Below are positions 24,140-36,099 of a stretch of 64,000 nucleotides of DNA, piece by piece. The stretch is from NCBI GenBank assembly GCA_039602395.1, contig JBCNJP010000017.1, positions 87,742,182-87,806,181 of the forward strand. Direction: 5' to 3'. Every line of letters starts with the position of its first letter. Position 1 is the stretch's first letter. Made by a program: the position numbers and the translations under genes. The DNA is from Deinandra increscens subsp. villosa. Lineage: Eukaryota; Streptophyta; Magnoliopsida; Asterales; Asteraceae. Under the pieces are notes generated by a model. The model searched no databases, was not told the origin of the DNA, and worked only from the letters and a program-made list of their open reading frames with translations.

Positions 24140-24550
24140 GTTTGTGAACCGTCGGGTACTCAATCTCCATTCCCACGGTTCGCAAAGTGTGTTTTCATGA
24201 ATTTACTCAGGTTTGGATGATACAAGACCGTCACTTCATAAATGACAATTAACGGTCTGTATCTGGGTTTTTCTTGGGCTTGTTGACTTTTGGTCAAAGT
24301 GGGCCGTTCACTTCATAAATGACAAATAAACGGTCTATTTTGATCAAATGTTACTTTTCTGTGGGTTGGTGCTGCTGAGCAATTGGTTGCAAATTGGCAC
24401 AGCAGGTCTTTTGATGCACACATTGCGAATCGTCTGGTACTCAATCTCCATTCCGGGCGGTTTGCATGTTTGTGTTGTAGGCTTTGTTGACTTTTGGTTA
24501 AATGCCGGCCGTTCACTTCATAATTCCCAACAAACGGCTCGCATTTGATC
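24140..24550 (+). repeat. Diverged repeat modules in E2 3' region
   Basis: The phrase GGTACTCAATCTCCATTCC (with neighbouring GCGAAxCGT-like bases) occurs near 24155 and 24437. A second phrase, TCACTTCATAAATGACAA, occurs near 24231 and 24308 and, degraded, near 24513, each followed by AACGGTC/AACGGCT. Together they look like two or three copies of a module of about 200-280 bp. Confidence 0.6.
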
Positions 24551-25024
24551 AATCGTCCAAGAACTCAAATTTTCAGATATCTTTTAAAAGTGCCAAATTT
24601 TGCAATCCGATCGCTTTTGTTTCATTTTGCGTTTTGTTTTCTTCCAGTTTCACCACGGGACCGCCAACTACCTTGATTCACCGGTTTAGTTATTATCCGA
24701 GTTGTATTTTTTATTTTGCATTCATTTGTTGACACACAACTCGAGATATTTGTGCTTTATTGATTTATATTTGTTATTGATATGATTTGGTTGTGCTTGG
24801 ATGATAGTTTGTACTGGCGAGACGGTTCTGGCATGTTCGTCGAGAGTTGTTTAATGATGCATACTTTGATTGTGGAGGATTTTTGGCATTTGTGGATTTA
24901 GCTCTGGCACCTGTTAAGTCAAGAGCTAGCTCGTTTCTTTTTTTTTCAGCATCCAGACACTGGCACATGACAGTGATAGGGGAGTATTTCAGTTCCCTTT
25001 CCCCTTTATTTTATTTTGTTTAGC

Positions 25025-25066
25025 GTACATTGGGGACAATGTACGAATTAAGTGTGGGGATGGGGG
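25025..25066 (+). other. E2 internal hairpin plus PPT-like tract
   Basis: A perfect 8-bp inverted repeat (GTACATTG / CAATGTAC, 4-nt loop GGGA, 25025-25044) is followed by AATTAAGTGTGGGGATGGGGG. The same hairpin-plus-tract order occurs in E1 at 2191-2151. Confidence 0.6.
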
Positions 25067-26550
25067 TCAATTGAACTGAAATTGCTTAAAATTGTGAAAA
25101 TTTTTCAAATTTTCTTATCATTTCTCCCTGTTTTTAGTTGAAATTGAGATTTTTGCCCGTCTTATTGCACATGGAAGTGGGCCCGTTGATGTAATTCATG
25201 ACGTTTTGCTCGCTTGTGTATACGATGCGTGTCTCTAGTCAAAACCTTTTCCTCGAGTATCTTGAAAAAGTATTTCCAAGCAAGTGTTTTTCAAATAAAA
25301 TCAATAAATGGAATGCTTTACTTAGTGAAACTATCTGATGGGGGATAGATTGCTTGCATCATATCGGTAGCCCTTTTCCATCCGTTTTCGTGAGATGTTT
25401 GAGCCTAAATTGCATTATATGTTACATTATTTACTCACTTTCGTTTGGTTGAGTGTTATGCCATCATGTGCTTTCATTTTAGAACTTGTGTTGTTTATAC
25501 GCGTCAAGATTATGAACTAAAATTGGGCATAGAAATGATAGAGGCATTAGGATTACCCCCTTTGATTTAGCCTTTTTCTTTGATTTTTTTATTTTTCCTA
25601 CCCTAAAGCATCATCCCCTAGAGAACCCGTTGAGCCATTTTTCCTTCTCGTTTGTTTTTCCCACTTTTTGACCCATTTAGCCTTTTTTTTAGCCTTTATT
25701 TTTGTTCTTTAACCCTTGTGTGAAGAATCCGGATTAGTTTAGGACTTTGTGTATATTTTTTTTGTTACTTACATCAAATTGTTTTAAGTTTTAAAAAAAA
25801 TAGTGATTAAGTGTGATTTTCCTAGTACTCAATCTTCATTCTAGGAATTCATATGAGATTGTAAAAAAAAATGAAAAAATAAAAAAAAGAAGAAAAAATG
25901 AAAAAAAAAATTGCAAAAAATTCTAGCTCATTATTGGAGGTCATAGACCTAAGATAAAGCTAAAAAAATAGAGTTTTGCTTAGTTTATGTGTTCGGGTCA
26001 AAATTACCCGATTTTAGTTTAGTTTTGTTTTATTTGTAAAAAGTTTCATAGTTTAGTTCTTTTGTTCCTAGTCCGGATTTCTAAACACTTCGCCACTTTC
26101 ACATTCCCATTCCATACCCTAAACCCTAGCCTAACATTACAACCCTTAATAAATTCTTCTTGATTTATGTCTTGTTTTATGTTATTTGGTGGAGATGCGA
26201 TTTCGAACCAAGCCTATGATAATGGGGTGCATGTTTGGCCTTGAGTGATCCACTTAAATCGATGATTTTTTAATCATCTATCCACTAAATTTTACTGAGT
26301 TGAGTGATCATTGTGAGGGTATGATGCTTGTTTGATTGAACCTTGATGTGTGTGTAGCTAGTAGGCATTTCCATGTTTTTAAAATAATTATCATAATTGC
26401 TTGTTGGATTAAAATCTTTTGAAAAGTGTAAACCTTGAGATTTGGGGATGCATGTGGGCTTGAGTAGTTACATTGGGTTGGGTGGACGTTACGTCTTCTA
26501 TTGGCTTGTGGAAGTGTTGCATGAGATTTTTGCTTGAGGGCAAGCAAAGA

Positions 26551-26568
26551 ATTAAGTGTGGGGATATT
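26551..26568 (+). other. E2 polypurine tract
   Basis: AATTAAGTGTGGGGATATT lies directly before the 3' LTR start at 26569, preceded by the GAGGGCAAGCAA phrase that E1 shares. Confidence 0.8.
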
Positions 26569-28527
26569 TGATGCGGAGCATCTTATACATAAAATAAATA
26601 AATAAAATCCCTTCATTTAATTGGTTTTTAATTAAGATTTTTTAAGTTTTGGTGCTTAAATGTTTATATTCGAATTTTAGATGATTTTGTGGAACTTTGG
26701 TTTTAATTTGATAAATATATACATTTTCACATTTAAATTGGGTTTTTAATTGAGATTCTTAAAATGTGATAATTATTGATGTGTTTAAATGTGATTTTTA
26801 GGTGGCTAGCGTGTTCGTGATGAAAATAGAAGATGAATGAAAAAAAACGGGAGCGGAAACAGAGCTCGGAATCAAAAGTTATTAAAGAAAAAGAAAAAAA
26901 TAAAATAAAGAAGATCAAGTAGCAGCCCAGTCCAGTTTAGGCCCAAGTCCCATTCGCAGCCAAGCAGCCATGTGGCCCAGTCCACAGCAGCACCCAAGTC
27001 CCATTCGCAGCCCAGCAGCCATGTGGCCCAGTCCACAGTAGCAGCCCAGGCACCCCAGCAGCAAAAAGAAGAAATTTGCTGGAGGCAGGGATCGAACCCC
27101 TGACATCCAACTTATCCAGCGAAGTACCAGCCACCAAACCAGATCCATATGTTGGTTTAAATCTTGTTCTGTATGCTTTTATATGCTCGGCGGCCAGGCC
27201 CAGTTTTATCAATTGGCAACCTGATCATTTCCGGACCCTATTTTTTTCACTATAAAAGCTTGAGGCCGCCGTTTTCTGGAGAGCAGACCCCCATAAACCT
27301 CTAGAAAAACCTTAAAAACTCTCTCTAAGATCTAGAACCTTGAAGGAAAGATTAGAGATCAAGTTTGAAGCTTTTGGATGCGAAATTGGAAGATTTACAA
27401 CCCTTCGGTTTTCGTTTTCTCATAGAGGCTAGATTTCTTCACTTTTTTTCTTTATTTCTTTGTTCATGAACTTGTTAAAGTTTGGATTTTTAGTTGTTTT
27501 TACAATGTTTAGTGGCTAGATCTCTATTTGTTACTTGGATTGGATGAATTTAGGCCTAGTTTGACTAGCTATCTTGACTTTTCTTTATGACTTGATGTTA
27601 ATGCTTTGAAATTTTGTTTTGGAACCTTGGATTGATCATGTTTGCATGTTTAGCTTCTATTATGATTGTATAATGTGGATGATTTGCTTAGGATTGGAGA
27701 ACTTCAACCTAATTGGTAAATTGTTTATTGTTGACTTTGACTTTTATAAGTCTTTGATTGATGCATGCTTAGAAGACCTTCTATATGATTATGCAATGAT
27801 GATTACGGGCTGGATTTGTTAGACATTTGTGTTGAATTGAGTTGACCGATTCGTTTAGCACATTAGGTGGTTGTTTAGCATTGTTGGTTAGGTTAGGATT
27901 CTTGAGACCTTAAGGTTCTGACCTTCCCATTCGTGCTAGACATTGCTTAAGTTCCAAGGGATTCAATTCAGAATTTTAGCATGTTATAGGTTCTACATTG
28001 AGAGACCTCTCGAGTGGTTTACTATTTCATGTGTGTCTAGTCCGCTTTCACCGAAGCGGTTAGGCCATTAGGCATTAACAGTCTGTTTACTATCCGGACT
28101 TCATTTTAGGATCACCTAGGTAACAAAGATGTGTCTATAGTCTTAGTTGTCTTGGTTATCATCATTTGGTGGATAGTGTCATATAGGCCAATCGGATTAG
28201 AAGTCAAACTTAGGCCTAGAGGATTCCTTTCCAGGTAGCATCTTTCTCTCATTGTTTTCACCTAGATCCTGTTTTCCTACTCTATAGCTATTTCAGTTTC
28301 ATTCCTGTCTGTGTTCTTAGTTATTCCAAAATCAACCACTTTTCGGCTAGATATTAGCAAAGTTCCAGTATCGAGAGGCTGTATTTGCGTCCTTGGATTG
28401 ATATCCGGTACTTACCGATACTATATTACATTCGATGGGTATACTTGCCCGTAGCGTGTAGTTGGTCACTCGGAATTTACCTTTTTAAAACTTGATCATA
28501 TTTTTATAGACCGCATCTCGCGTATCA
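26569..28527 (+). repeat. E2 3' LTR, complete
   Basis: 1,959 bp, from TGATGCGG to CGTATCA. It is the uninterrupted partner of 4684-6055 plus 13832-14350. It contains the TATA box (27251-27258), the tRNA-like sequence (27088-27141) and a private tandem duplication (26942-27043). Confidence 0.95.
26942..27043 (+). repeat. 51-bp tandem duplication in E2 3' LTR
   Basis: Two copies of a 51-bp unit (26942-26992, 26993-27043) rich in GCCCA motifs. The 5' LTR has only one copy. The duplication therefore arose after insertion, or was lost from the other LTR. Confidence 0.9.
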
Positions 28528-28532
28528 GTGTT

Positions 28533-30502
28533 GAAGGCTTCCTTACATTCATCAGAACAAAAGAATTCTACATCTTTTGGAGAAGCTCACATAGGGGTTT
28601 GCTTATCTTGGAGAAGTCTTTGATAAATCGTCTATAAAAACCTGCATGTCCAAGAAAAGAGCGTACCTCGCGCACACTTTTAGGATAAGGTAGAGATTTA
28701 ATTATATCAATTTTTGCTTTATCTACCTCTAATCCATTTGCTGAAACAATATGTCCAAGAATGAGACCTTGGTCCACCATGAAATGACACTTTTCAAAAT
28801 TTAGTACAAGATTTGTTTTGATAAATCGTTCCAAAACTTTCTTTAGGTTATTTAAGCATGAGTTAAACGAGTTTCCATGAACGGTAAAATCATCCATGAA
28901 AACTTCGATTATTTCTTCGACATAGTCAGAAAAAATGCTCACCATACACCTTTGGAAAGTTCCTGGAGCATTACAAAGACCGAATGGCATACGCCGGTAC
29001 GCAAACGTACCAAAAGGGCACGTAAACGTTGTCTTTTCTTGGTCTTCAGGTGCAACAGGTATCTGGTGGAAACCGGAATATCAATCCAAACAACAATAAT
29101 GAGTTTTACCTGCTAACCTTTCCAGCATTTGATCAATGAAAGGTAAGGGGAAGTGGTCTTTACGAGTAGAGGTGTTAAGCTTTCTATAGTCAATACATAC
29201 CCTCCACCCATTCTGCACACGAGTGGGAGCCAATTCGCCTTGTTCATTCTTTGTAACAATGATACCTGTCTTCTTTGGTACGAGTTGGACTGGGCTTACC
29301 CATTTGCTGTCAGAGATTGGATATATCATCCCTGCATCGAGTAGCTTCAGAATCTCCTTCTTCACAACTTCCATCATAGGAGGGTTCAGTCTCCTTTGTG
29401 CTTCTCGACTTGGCTTATAGTCATCCTCCATGAGGATTTTATGCATACAAAGTGATGGGCTTAAGCCTTTGATGTCAGCTATTGTCCAGCCAATTGCCTC
29501 CTTATAGTGTCTGAGCATTTTGACTAAATCGCCTTCTTGTTCGTTTGTTAATTTGTTGGAAATGATTACTGGTAATGTTTCCTTCTCTCCAAGGAATGCG
29601 TACTTAAGATGTTGAGGAAGAATTTTTAACTCTATCTCTGGTGCCTGCACAATAGATGGAAGGAGTTTCTGTTCAGTAATTAGTAGTTGTAACTTTGGCA
29701 TTTCATACCTTGTCGGCGCATTCATAAGGGATACCATCTCCATTAACTCCTTTCCAAGTTGAAACTTTTCACTTATTTCCTTCGCGGCTGTTTCGTCAAG
29801 GCTTCTCCTTAAGACTAATGCTAAAACGTCATGGTTAGATAACTGAAAATATTCGTTAGTTAAAGGATCAATTACATCTAACCAGTTTAAAGATGAAATA
29901 TCGCTTGGGTATCGCATAGCATCATAAATGTTAAAATTGATGATTTCGCCGTCAAATTCCATTGAGAGGGTTCCACTATCGACATCAATCTTGGTTTTAG
30001 CGGTTTTTAAAAATGGTCTCCCTAGCAAAATAGAATTTGAGGCTGAAACATCACCATCTTCCATATCTAACACATAAAAGTCAGCTGGAAACACTAATTC
30101 ATTTACCTGAACTAGTACATCTTCTGATACACCTTTTGGATGTACCACAGATTTGTCAGCCAATTGAATGATTACTCCAGTTCTTTTTAACGGTCCTATG
30201 TTAAGAGTTTTAAAAATTGAGTATGGTAGGACGTTAATAGAGGCTCGAAGGTCAAGCAAGGCTTGTGATATATTAAGATTTCCCAATTTACAAGGAACCG
30301 TGAAAACACCTGGATCCTTGCATTTTGGTGGAAGTCTCTTTTGCAAAACAGCAGATACGTTTTCATTCACTTTGACTGTTTCGTTCCCCTTTAACTTTTT
30401 CTTAGAAGTACAAAGTTCTTTCAAAAATTTAGCATAACGGGGAACTTGTTTAATAGCATCTAAAAGAGGAATGTTTACCTCTACCTTCCTGAATGTTTCC
30501 AT
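28533..30502 (-). pseudogene. E1 protease and reverse transcriptase, broken
   Basis: From the right: a region N-terminal to the protease; the protease with its active site changed (DLRAS in place of the usual DLGAS, near 30245); ILLGRPFL; then the reverse transcriptase with VCIDYRKLN and FMDDFTVHG (near 28890). In-frame TGA codons lie at 29081 and at 28568, the latter just before the E2 insertion point. The frame then continues in the other half of E1 at 4683. Confidence 0.9.
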
Positions 30503-32118
30503 GATTTCATGTTCTTCTCTTTCTTTCTTGTGCTAAGAAATCTTGAGGGGAATGGAGGAGGGGTGGTAAACTTTGTTTTGACTTCATTGGGTTTGGAAGT
30601 ATCCTTCTTTTCATCAGTTTTCCTTTCAACAATGACCTCCTGTTCTTCTTCTGGCATTTTCGGTCCATTGTAGTTCTTCCCGCTTCTCAAGATGATGGCA
30701 CAAGCGTTATGCTTGGGGTTAGTCTCTGTTTGTGCGGGAAGCTTTCCTTGAGATTCAATCTTGCTCACTGAGTTAGCGAGTTGATCCATTTGTTGTTCCA
30801 GATTCTTGATACTCGCTTTTGTCTCTTGCTGGAATGTCTGAGTGCTAGTGGCTAAATTTTTGACAATATCTTCTAAAGACATTCCATGGTTGCCTTGTGG
30901 TGGTGGTTGTTGACGGGGTTAGAAATTTTGTTGATTTGAAAATTGTGGTCTGGGTTGATATTGAGGTGGCCTTTGTTGATAACCCATATTGGGAGGATGT
31001 CCCCAATTCTGATTTCCTCTTGGTTGATCGTATTGTTTAGAACTCTGACCGGGATGTCCGCCAATTGCTTTATCTTGTTCCATGTCTTCCTGCAACAATG
31101 GACACATATCAGTGGGGTGTCCTGTTTGTAAACATATTCCACAAGCTCGAAGTGGTGCTTCAACTCCTTTGTCTTTAGTGATCATCATGACCGCCTTTGT
31201 CAACTCTGCGAGTGGAGTTTCAATGTGAGGAGTGCTCACTTCCTTTACTGCTCGCGGTATATCGGTATACCACTCTTCGTCGTGTGTTGAATGTTTGGTG
31301 TCTTCCGCTATTGACGTGATCAAAGATCTGATTAGAGTTGGAGTTTTGTCGAGTAATGCTCCTCCACTAGATGCGTTCAACAAGCGTCTCTCCATTGGCG
31401 CCAACCCTTCACAAAAGTACTGGAGTAATTGATGCTCTGAGATACCATATTGGGGGCATATGTTGCCTATGTTTTCTCTACGGAGGATAGATGCTTTTAC
31501 TTCAGGGAAGTATTTGTCGAGAAACAATTTGGCAAGATCGTTCCAGTTTTCTACCGTCCCTGAGGGTAGGTAGTACAACCATTCTTTGGCTGAATCTTTC
31601 AAGGCAAAGGGGAATGCCCTAACCTTGATTTGATCTTCCGTGATCAAATGTGGTTTCATTCCCGGACAAACAATATGGAATTCTTTGAGAAATTTATGAG
31701 GGTCTTAATTTTCTATCCCTCGAAAGGTGGGTAACAAGTGAATAAGGCCTGATTTAAGCTCGAAATTTTCCATATGAGGATAAGTGATACAGAGTGGATG
31801 TTGGGTAACATCATGGGTTGCCCAGTGTCGAAGAGTTTGCTCGTCTTGGTTTTCAGCGGCCATTGGTTTAGGATTTTTGTGGGTGGGTGAATGAGATGAA
31901 ATAAAGTTTTGAGAAGTAGGTGTTTGGAGGGTTGTCGATGATTCGGTTTCAGATTCAGTGGATAAAGGTATGTTTGTCCAAATATTTGATGACTGCGTAG
32001 AGGTTGAAGGTTTTGATAATTTCATTTGAAGCTTTGATTGTTTTCTTAACCTTTTCGCAGTTTTCTCGATTTCAGGATCGTTATCGAGTGGTTCACCTGT
32101 CCTTAAAGATCTTGGCAT
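30481..32118 (-). pseudogene. E1 gag, broken by two stops and a frameshift
   Basis: The first ATG after the primer-binding site is at 32118. Then come a low-complexity N-terminal part, the retrotransposon gag domain (about 31690-31230; AFPFALKDSAKEWLYYLP), and a CCHC knuckle CGICLQTGHPTDMC (near 31110). The C-terminal part (30882-30481) is separate. TAA stops at 31705 and 30919 are in the same frame. A frameshift near 30510-30530 separates gag from the protease frame. Confidence 0.88.
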
Positions 32119-32145
32119 AAAAAAAAGGTTAACTTTACCGTAATT

Positions 32146-32162
32146 CCCCGGCAACGGTGCCA
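32146..32162 (-). other. E1 primer-binding site, tRNA-Asp type
   Basis: On the minus strand TGGCACCGTTGCCGGGG follows the LTR end by 3 nt. It matches the complement of the tRNA-Asp 3' end used by Athila/Tat elements, with one mismatch (GCACC for GCGCC). Confidence 0.82.
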
Positions 32163-32165
32163 ATT

Positions 32166-33809
32166 TGATGGTTGTCGAATCCAACAAATAAATTTATAAA
32201 TGTGAAACTCACTTAGACACAAACTATAAAATAGTATGAGTGGAAGTAAGGTTCGTGTCCACAGGGAAAACGGAGTAACAAATTTTTTATTTACAAGAAG
32301 AGTTTTTAAACAAATGGAAGAGGAGGGGGTGTTAAGAAAATGTAAGTGTTAGAGAACAAGTTATTAAATAGAAATAAGTAGTAATGAGAATGGTAATGGA
32401 TTAACAAGCATAGGAAATGATGCAAGTATTTAAGGTTTAAAGTATAGTTTCAACACACGGGGCATTCTTCATATTAATTCTGCTTTTAATCATTAATAAT
32501 TATGAGTGCAATGAGTTTATCATTAAAAAGATTGTATCGATACTAAACGTCACACCGTTCGGACGTTACCTTCACTAATGTCTAACCAAGCGCAGTTCGT
32601 TGGTTAAAGCCAACTCGCTACTTTAAGTTCACGTCGTCCGGATCTTAATGTGCGGGTTGCATAATAGTGAAGTATCGATTATCATTAAATATTCACGCTG
32701 TTCGGAATACTTAATAACATTGGATAATTTCTATAACGATAATGAATTCATAGACAAACACAAAACCGTTACTTGAACCTTTAGTATCAAGATTAAAATA
32801 TAAAATATTTAAAACTTGATGAACGATATTAGTTTATTAATAAAGTGATCAATTTTATTAACAAGCCAATTTGAATTCGAGATCACCTCGGATTTGAAGA
32901 ATAAGAAGTTATACAAACCAAACTAATTAATAATAAACTCGCATAATTATTTCATAAAAAACATTGAATTAATAATATAGAACGGGGCCCAAATGTTGAA
33001 ACTAATAAAAGCACTTAGCCTAACAGTATGGCTATAAACATAAATAGAATAACTTACAAACTAGAAATGGATGAATACTTCGAACGTTCAGAGAATATTT
33101 TGGAGTTCTCGAGAGGCGCTTAACCCTCCCTAATCCTCCTAAGACTCCCTAAACTTATTTTAGACAATTATTTGTGGAGAAATTTTCAAGAGAAAACTAA
33201 GTAAATGTGTGTCCCTTTTGCTGAAGCTAGGAGGGCCTATTTATAGTACAAATTTAGGAATCTCCAAAGATTGCAAGAACTGAGAATTGCAATCATATGC
33301 ACATGTGGGAAACTATTCCACCCATATTTTATGGATCTTGCTTCCCACCGACGAATTGTAATTCACCAATTTACAAAGTTGAATAGCACATGTGAAGAAT
33401 ATGTTACTATCCACCGTCTGTAGTTAATTGCTCCTCCTTTTTTTTCTTCTTTCTTTCTTTTATATATATATTCTTTTTCTTTTCACAATCTTAAATGACC
33501 CACATGAATTGAGTGCATAAGATTTTTGCCTTCAACTTTTGACTTGTATGCGCTTTGCCTTCGAGTTTGTTTATGTTATCACTCATTTCTTGATCGGACC
33601 GGTTGCTTCATTCCCGTGTTGCTTTTGTTTCGAATTCAGAACTGAGTTCAATTTTGACATAAATCTTGGCTATTTGAACCAATTCTTCGTTTAAACCTAC
33701 AATTCCAAGTTTATCACAATTAAGTATCACTTCGAATGGATTTGTTAACATAAGTGTAGGAAACTGAGGATTTTTGACATAAATAATATGTAAAATCTAG
33801 CACGTATCA
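32166..33809 (-). repeat. E1 5' LTR, complete
   Basis: 1,644 bp. On the minus strand it begins TGATACG (33809) and ends CCATCA (32166). Its outer 550 bp match 1-567. The TSD on this side would be GAACC (33810-33814); the partner is outside the window. Confidence 0.88.
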
Positions 33810-34798
33810 GAACCCAATTCTACTAAATACAAAGTTATGAGCCTTAGGGGATGCCGAATTGCTGTGCATGACCCGCTGAACCCGTCGTAGGAAATCGACC
33901 GCCTACGGCGCAAGGAACCCAAAAGTATCAAAAGTAAAGGGGATAAACAAGTGTTGATTTTCGAGACAGACTCTCTCGTGTTTAGCGACTTTGCCAGCCT
34001 CGGCCTTCTGCACAGCCTGCCCCACGACGAACCCGTTGTCCCTAAGCCCAACAAGATGAGACACGCCAGTGAGGTCAACACATGCGTGTTTTCCCCCTGC
34101 CCATCCAACCACAAGCACATCATCCGGCCGTAAGGTAGACCTCCCTTCAAGCGGATCCGTCATAAAATTAACAGGAGCCTCCTTTTTAGCAGAGATACCA
34201 GCACGCTTCAGGACATCGAACAACACGTCTCTGACCCAGTCATGTATGTATTTAAACCCCGACAATTCCTTACAGTGGACCACATGCTCGTCGAAGGAGT
34301 CCAGACAGGCCTTGCGCCAGTCAGGGCATGGCTCATCATTAGGAAAAATTGGGATCATGAGCCTGTACTTTAGGATAGCCCGGTACTCGACAGCGGACAT
34401 GCGCTGACCTAAACCTTCGATGGTAATGACGGACAGAAAGTCTTGAGCATGGGGGGCACAAAGACAAGCCATCACTGCTTTTTGGCGGGTGGATAGGGCA
34501 AAGTTCACTTCCAAACTCTGGGCAATTTTGCTAAACAGGGCACTCGCCAAAGTATCCTGAGTTTTAGGGGGGAGGTGTCCCTGCAAGAAAACCCGCCCAA
34601 ATCAAATTCGGGAAGTGAAGCACGTACGCGTCCCAACGCACACTCGAAATCAGAATCCATCCCATTAAAACCACATCCCCGAAGGATGTGGTCCTGCAAA
34701 CCCCACGACTGGACCCTTGATGCCACAAAAGCATATGTGGAAACATCTCCCGCCGAGCATAACCCAAGTCCCCCAAAATGGGTTGGAAGGAAAGCCAG
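33810..34798 (-). pseudogene. Non-LTR-type reverse transcriptase element, C-terminal part
   Basis: This continues on the minus strand from 45442, after removal of E4. It encodes the post-RT region (GGLGxxSAGDV, SRxQSWGLQDH), then a zinc-finger-like CPDWRKAC...EHVVHC, then RPDDVLVVGW...KHACVDLTG. The last part resembles the PD-(D/E)XK endonuclease that follows a CCHC finger in R2-type non-LTR elements. The second Cys of the finger appears replaced by Trp. A TAG at 33903 interrupts it, and the frame then runs on to the E1 junction at 33810, so E1 inserted near the C-terminus. A frameshift near 34560-34590 separates the two main pieces (34799-34505 and 34586-33903). Confidence 0.65.
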
Positions 34799-35175
34799 TG
34801 TGACAACCCTAAAACTTTTTGCTTTCTTTCCCCAGCGACGATAGCAACGACGACAGCTGATGCTGCGAACGCTACGACACAAGAATAATTTTCGGGACGA
34901 AAATTCCAATTTCAGGGGAATGATGTGACACCCGAGAATTTCAAGGTTAACTTCCGTTAGACAAACCCGTTAGTTACGTTATAAGTAGCTAATGCTTAAC
35001 TAGGCCGAATACGTCCACGACCTTTGGTTGATCACCGAACCGTCCATGTGTGTTATGTGTTCATCATTGATTGTCTTAATGTGCAATGTGATTTAAATAC
35101 ATGACTTATTATTGTGAATAGCATGATTAATTGTAAATACTTGATTATATGAAAACTTGCCCTTTTTGGTCGCCA

Positions 35176-35284
35176 GCGAAACTACTGGGCGAAACTATAG
35201 TGTCGCCCGGTAGCCAGCTAAGACAATCCAATGTCACGTGATCAGAGCCAGTTTCGCCAGCCAGCGAAACTGCCAGCGAAACTA
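35176..35284 (+). repeat. GCGAAACT motif cluster A, E4 5' LTR
   Basis: Four exact GCGAAACT copies, one reverse-complement AGTTTCGC and GTGTCGC-like relatives, ending just before TATAAATA at 35293. The same cluster is at 43157-43265 in the 3' LTR. Confidence 0.85.
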
Positions 35285-35292
35285 GCCCCTGA

Positions 35293-35300
35293 TATAAATA
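35293..35300 (+). promoter_or_regulatory. E4 LTR TATA box
   Basis: TATAAATA followed by a C/A-rich leader (ACAACCAACACACACATACAC), as in plant core promoters. The counterpart in the 3' LTR is at 43274-43281. Confidence 0.6.
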
Positions 35301-35800
35301 AACTTAATAAACCCTAGTAGCCTCATTTGCCTCATTTCACAACCAACACACACATACACTTCTCCTGGAGATTCTGGTCAGCTAGGAAACCATCAAGAAC
35401 CATCATCTCAGCTTTGAGACAACACCCATTTGGATCCTAGATCAAATCGTGAGTCCCAAAAACTATGTTTTATGCCTTTCTATATGTTTTCTTCTTAAAG
35501 CATGCTCAAATCTACATGAAATCACTTGATCTCTTAATATGTTGCTTTAGGATGCTAGATCTACCTTAAAGTCAGAAACTTTACGTGTAAAAACAAACCA
35601 TGATGATGATTTATGCTAGAATAGGTCTTTTTAGGTTAAAATGTGCTTTTTGGTGATTTGATGACAAAATGCATGTTAAACGTGTTAAAGTTGCTTGATT
35701 TATGTTGGTAAATGCCTATGGATACTAGATAATGAATTGCATGTATGATCAGAAGCTGTTAGGTTGATTTTTAGGCAAATCCGTATGTTTTTCGCGACCA

Positions 35801-36099
35801 GCGAAACTGTTGTTCTCTGGGCGAAACTAAGTAGCGAAATTATATCTCCTTCCAGCGACACTGACCAGCGAAACTATAGTGTCGCCGGGAACCTGACCAG
35901 ACCAGCTCGAGCGAAACTATCGAGCGAAATACCTGAACGAAAGTTCAAACCAGTTTCCCTGCGAAACTAGGCTAGCGAAACTGCGTCAGCAGTTTCGGGC
36001 GAAACTAGCCTAGCGAAACTGTGTTACCGGGCATTGCCTAGCGAAAGTGCTGCCCGTGCACCTAGCGAAACTGCCTAGCGAAACTATGCTAGCGAAACT
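35801..36099 (+). repeat. GCGAAACT motif cluster B, E4 5' LTR
   Basis: Eleven exact GCGAAACT copies plus four near matches (GCGAAAT, GCGACACT, GCGAAAGT) in 300 bp, most preceded by CTA or CCA. Spacing is irregular. The counterpart is at 43782-44080. Confidence 0.9.

Larger units (their letters stand above)
23855..26550 (+). other. E2 3' region, non-coding
   Basis: A 2.7-kb stretch between pol and the polypurine tract. It holds repeated modules at 24130-24550, a hairpin plus purine tract at 25025-25066, and an A-rich run at 25860-25920. I see no plausible gene and no equivalent of the extra ORFs of E1. Confidence 0.7.
4684..28527 (+). mobile_element. E2 Athila/Tat-like Ty3 element, full span
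   Basis: E2 is bounded by LTRs beginning TGATGCGG and ending CGTATCA, with 5-bp TSD GTGTT (4679-4683 and 28528-28532). It lies on the plus strand, opposite to its host E1. The span contains two later insertions, E3 (6056-13826) and E5 (16220-20830). Without them E2 is about 11.5 kb. It has lost the end of its 5' LTR, the primer-binding site and the start of gag, and its pol has several stops, so it cannot be autonomous. Confidence 0.92.

Noticed and set aside
35176..36099. CRISPR-like array
   Set aside because: The GCGAAACT repeats are only 8 bp, irregularly spaced, and lie in a plant LTR.
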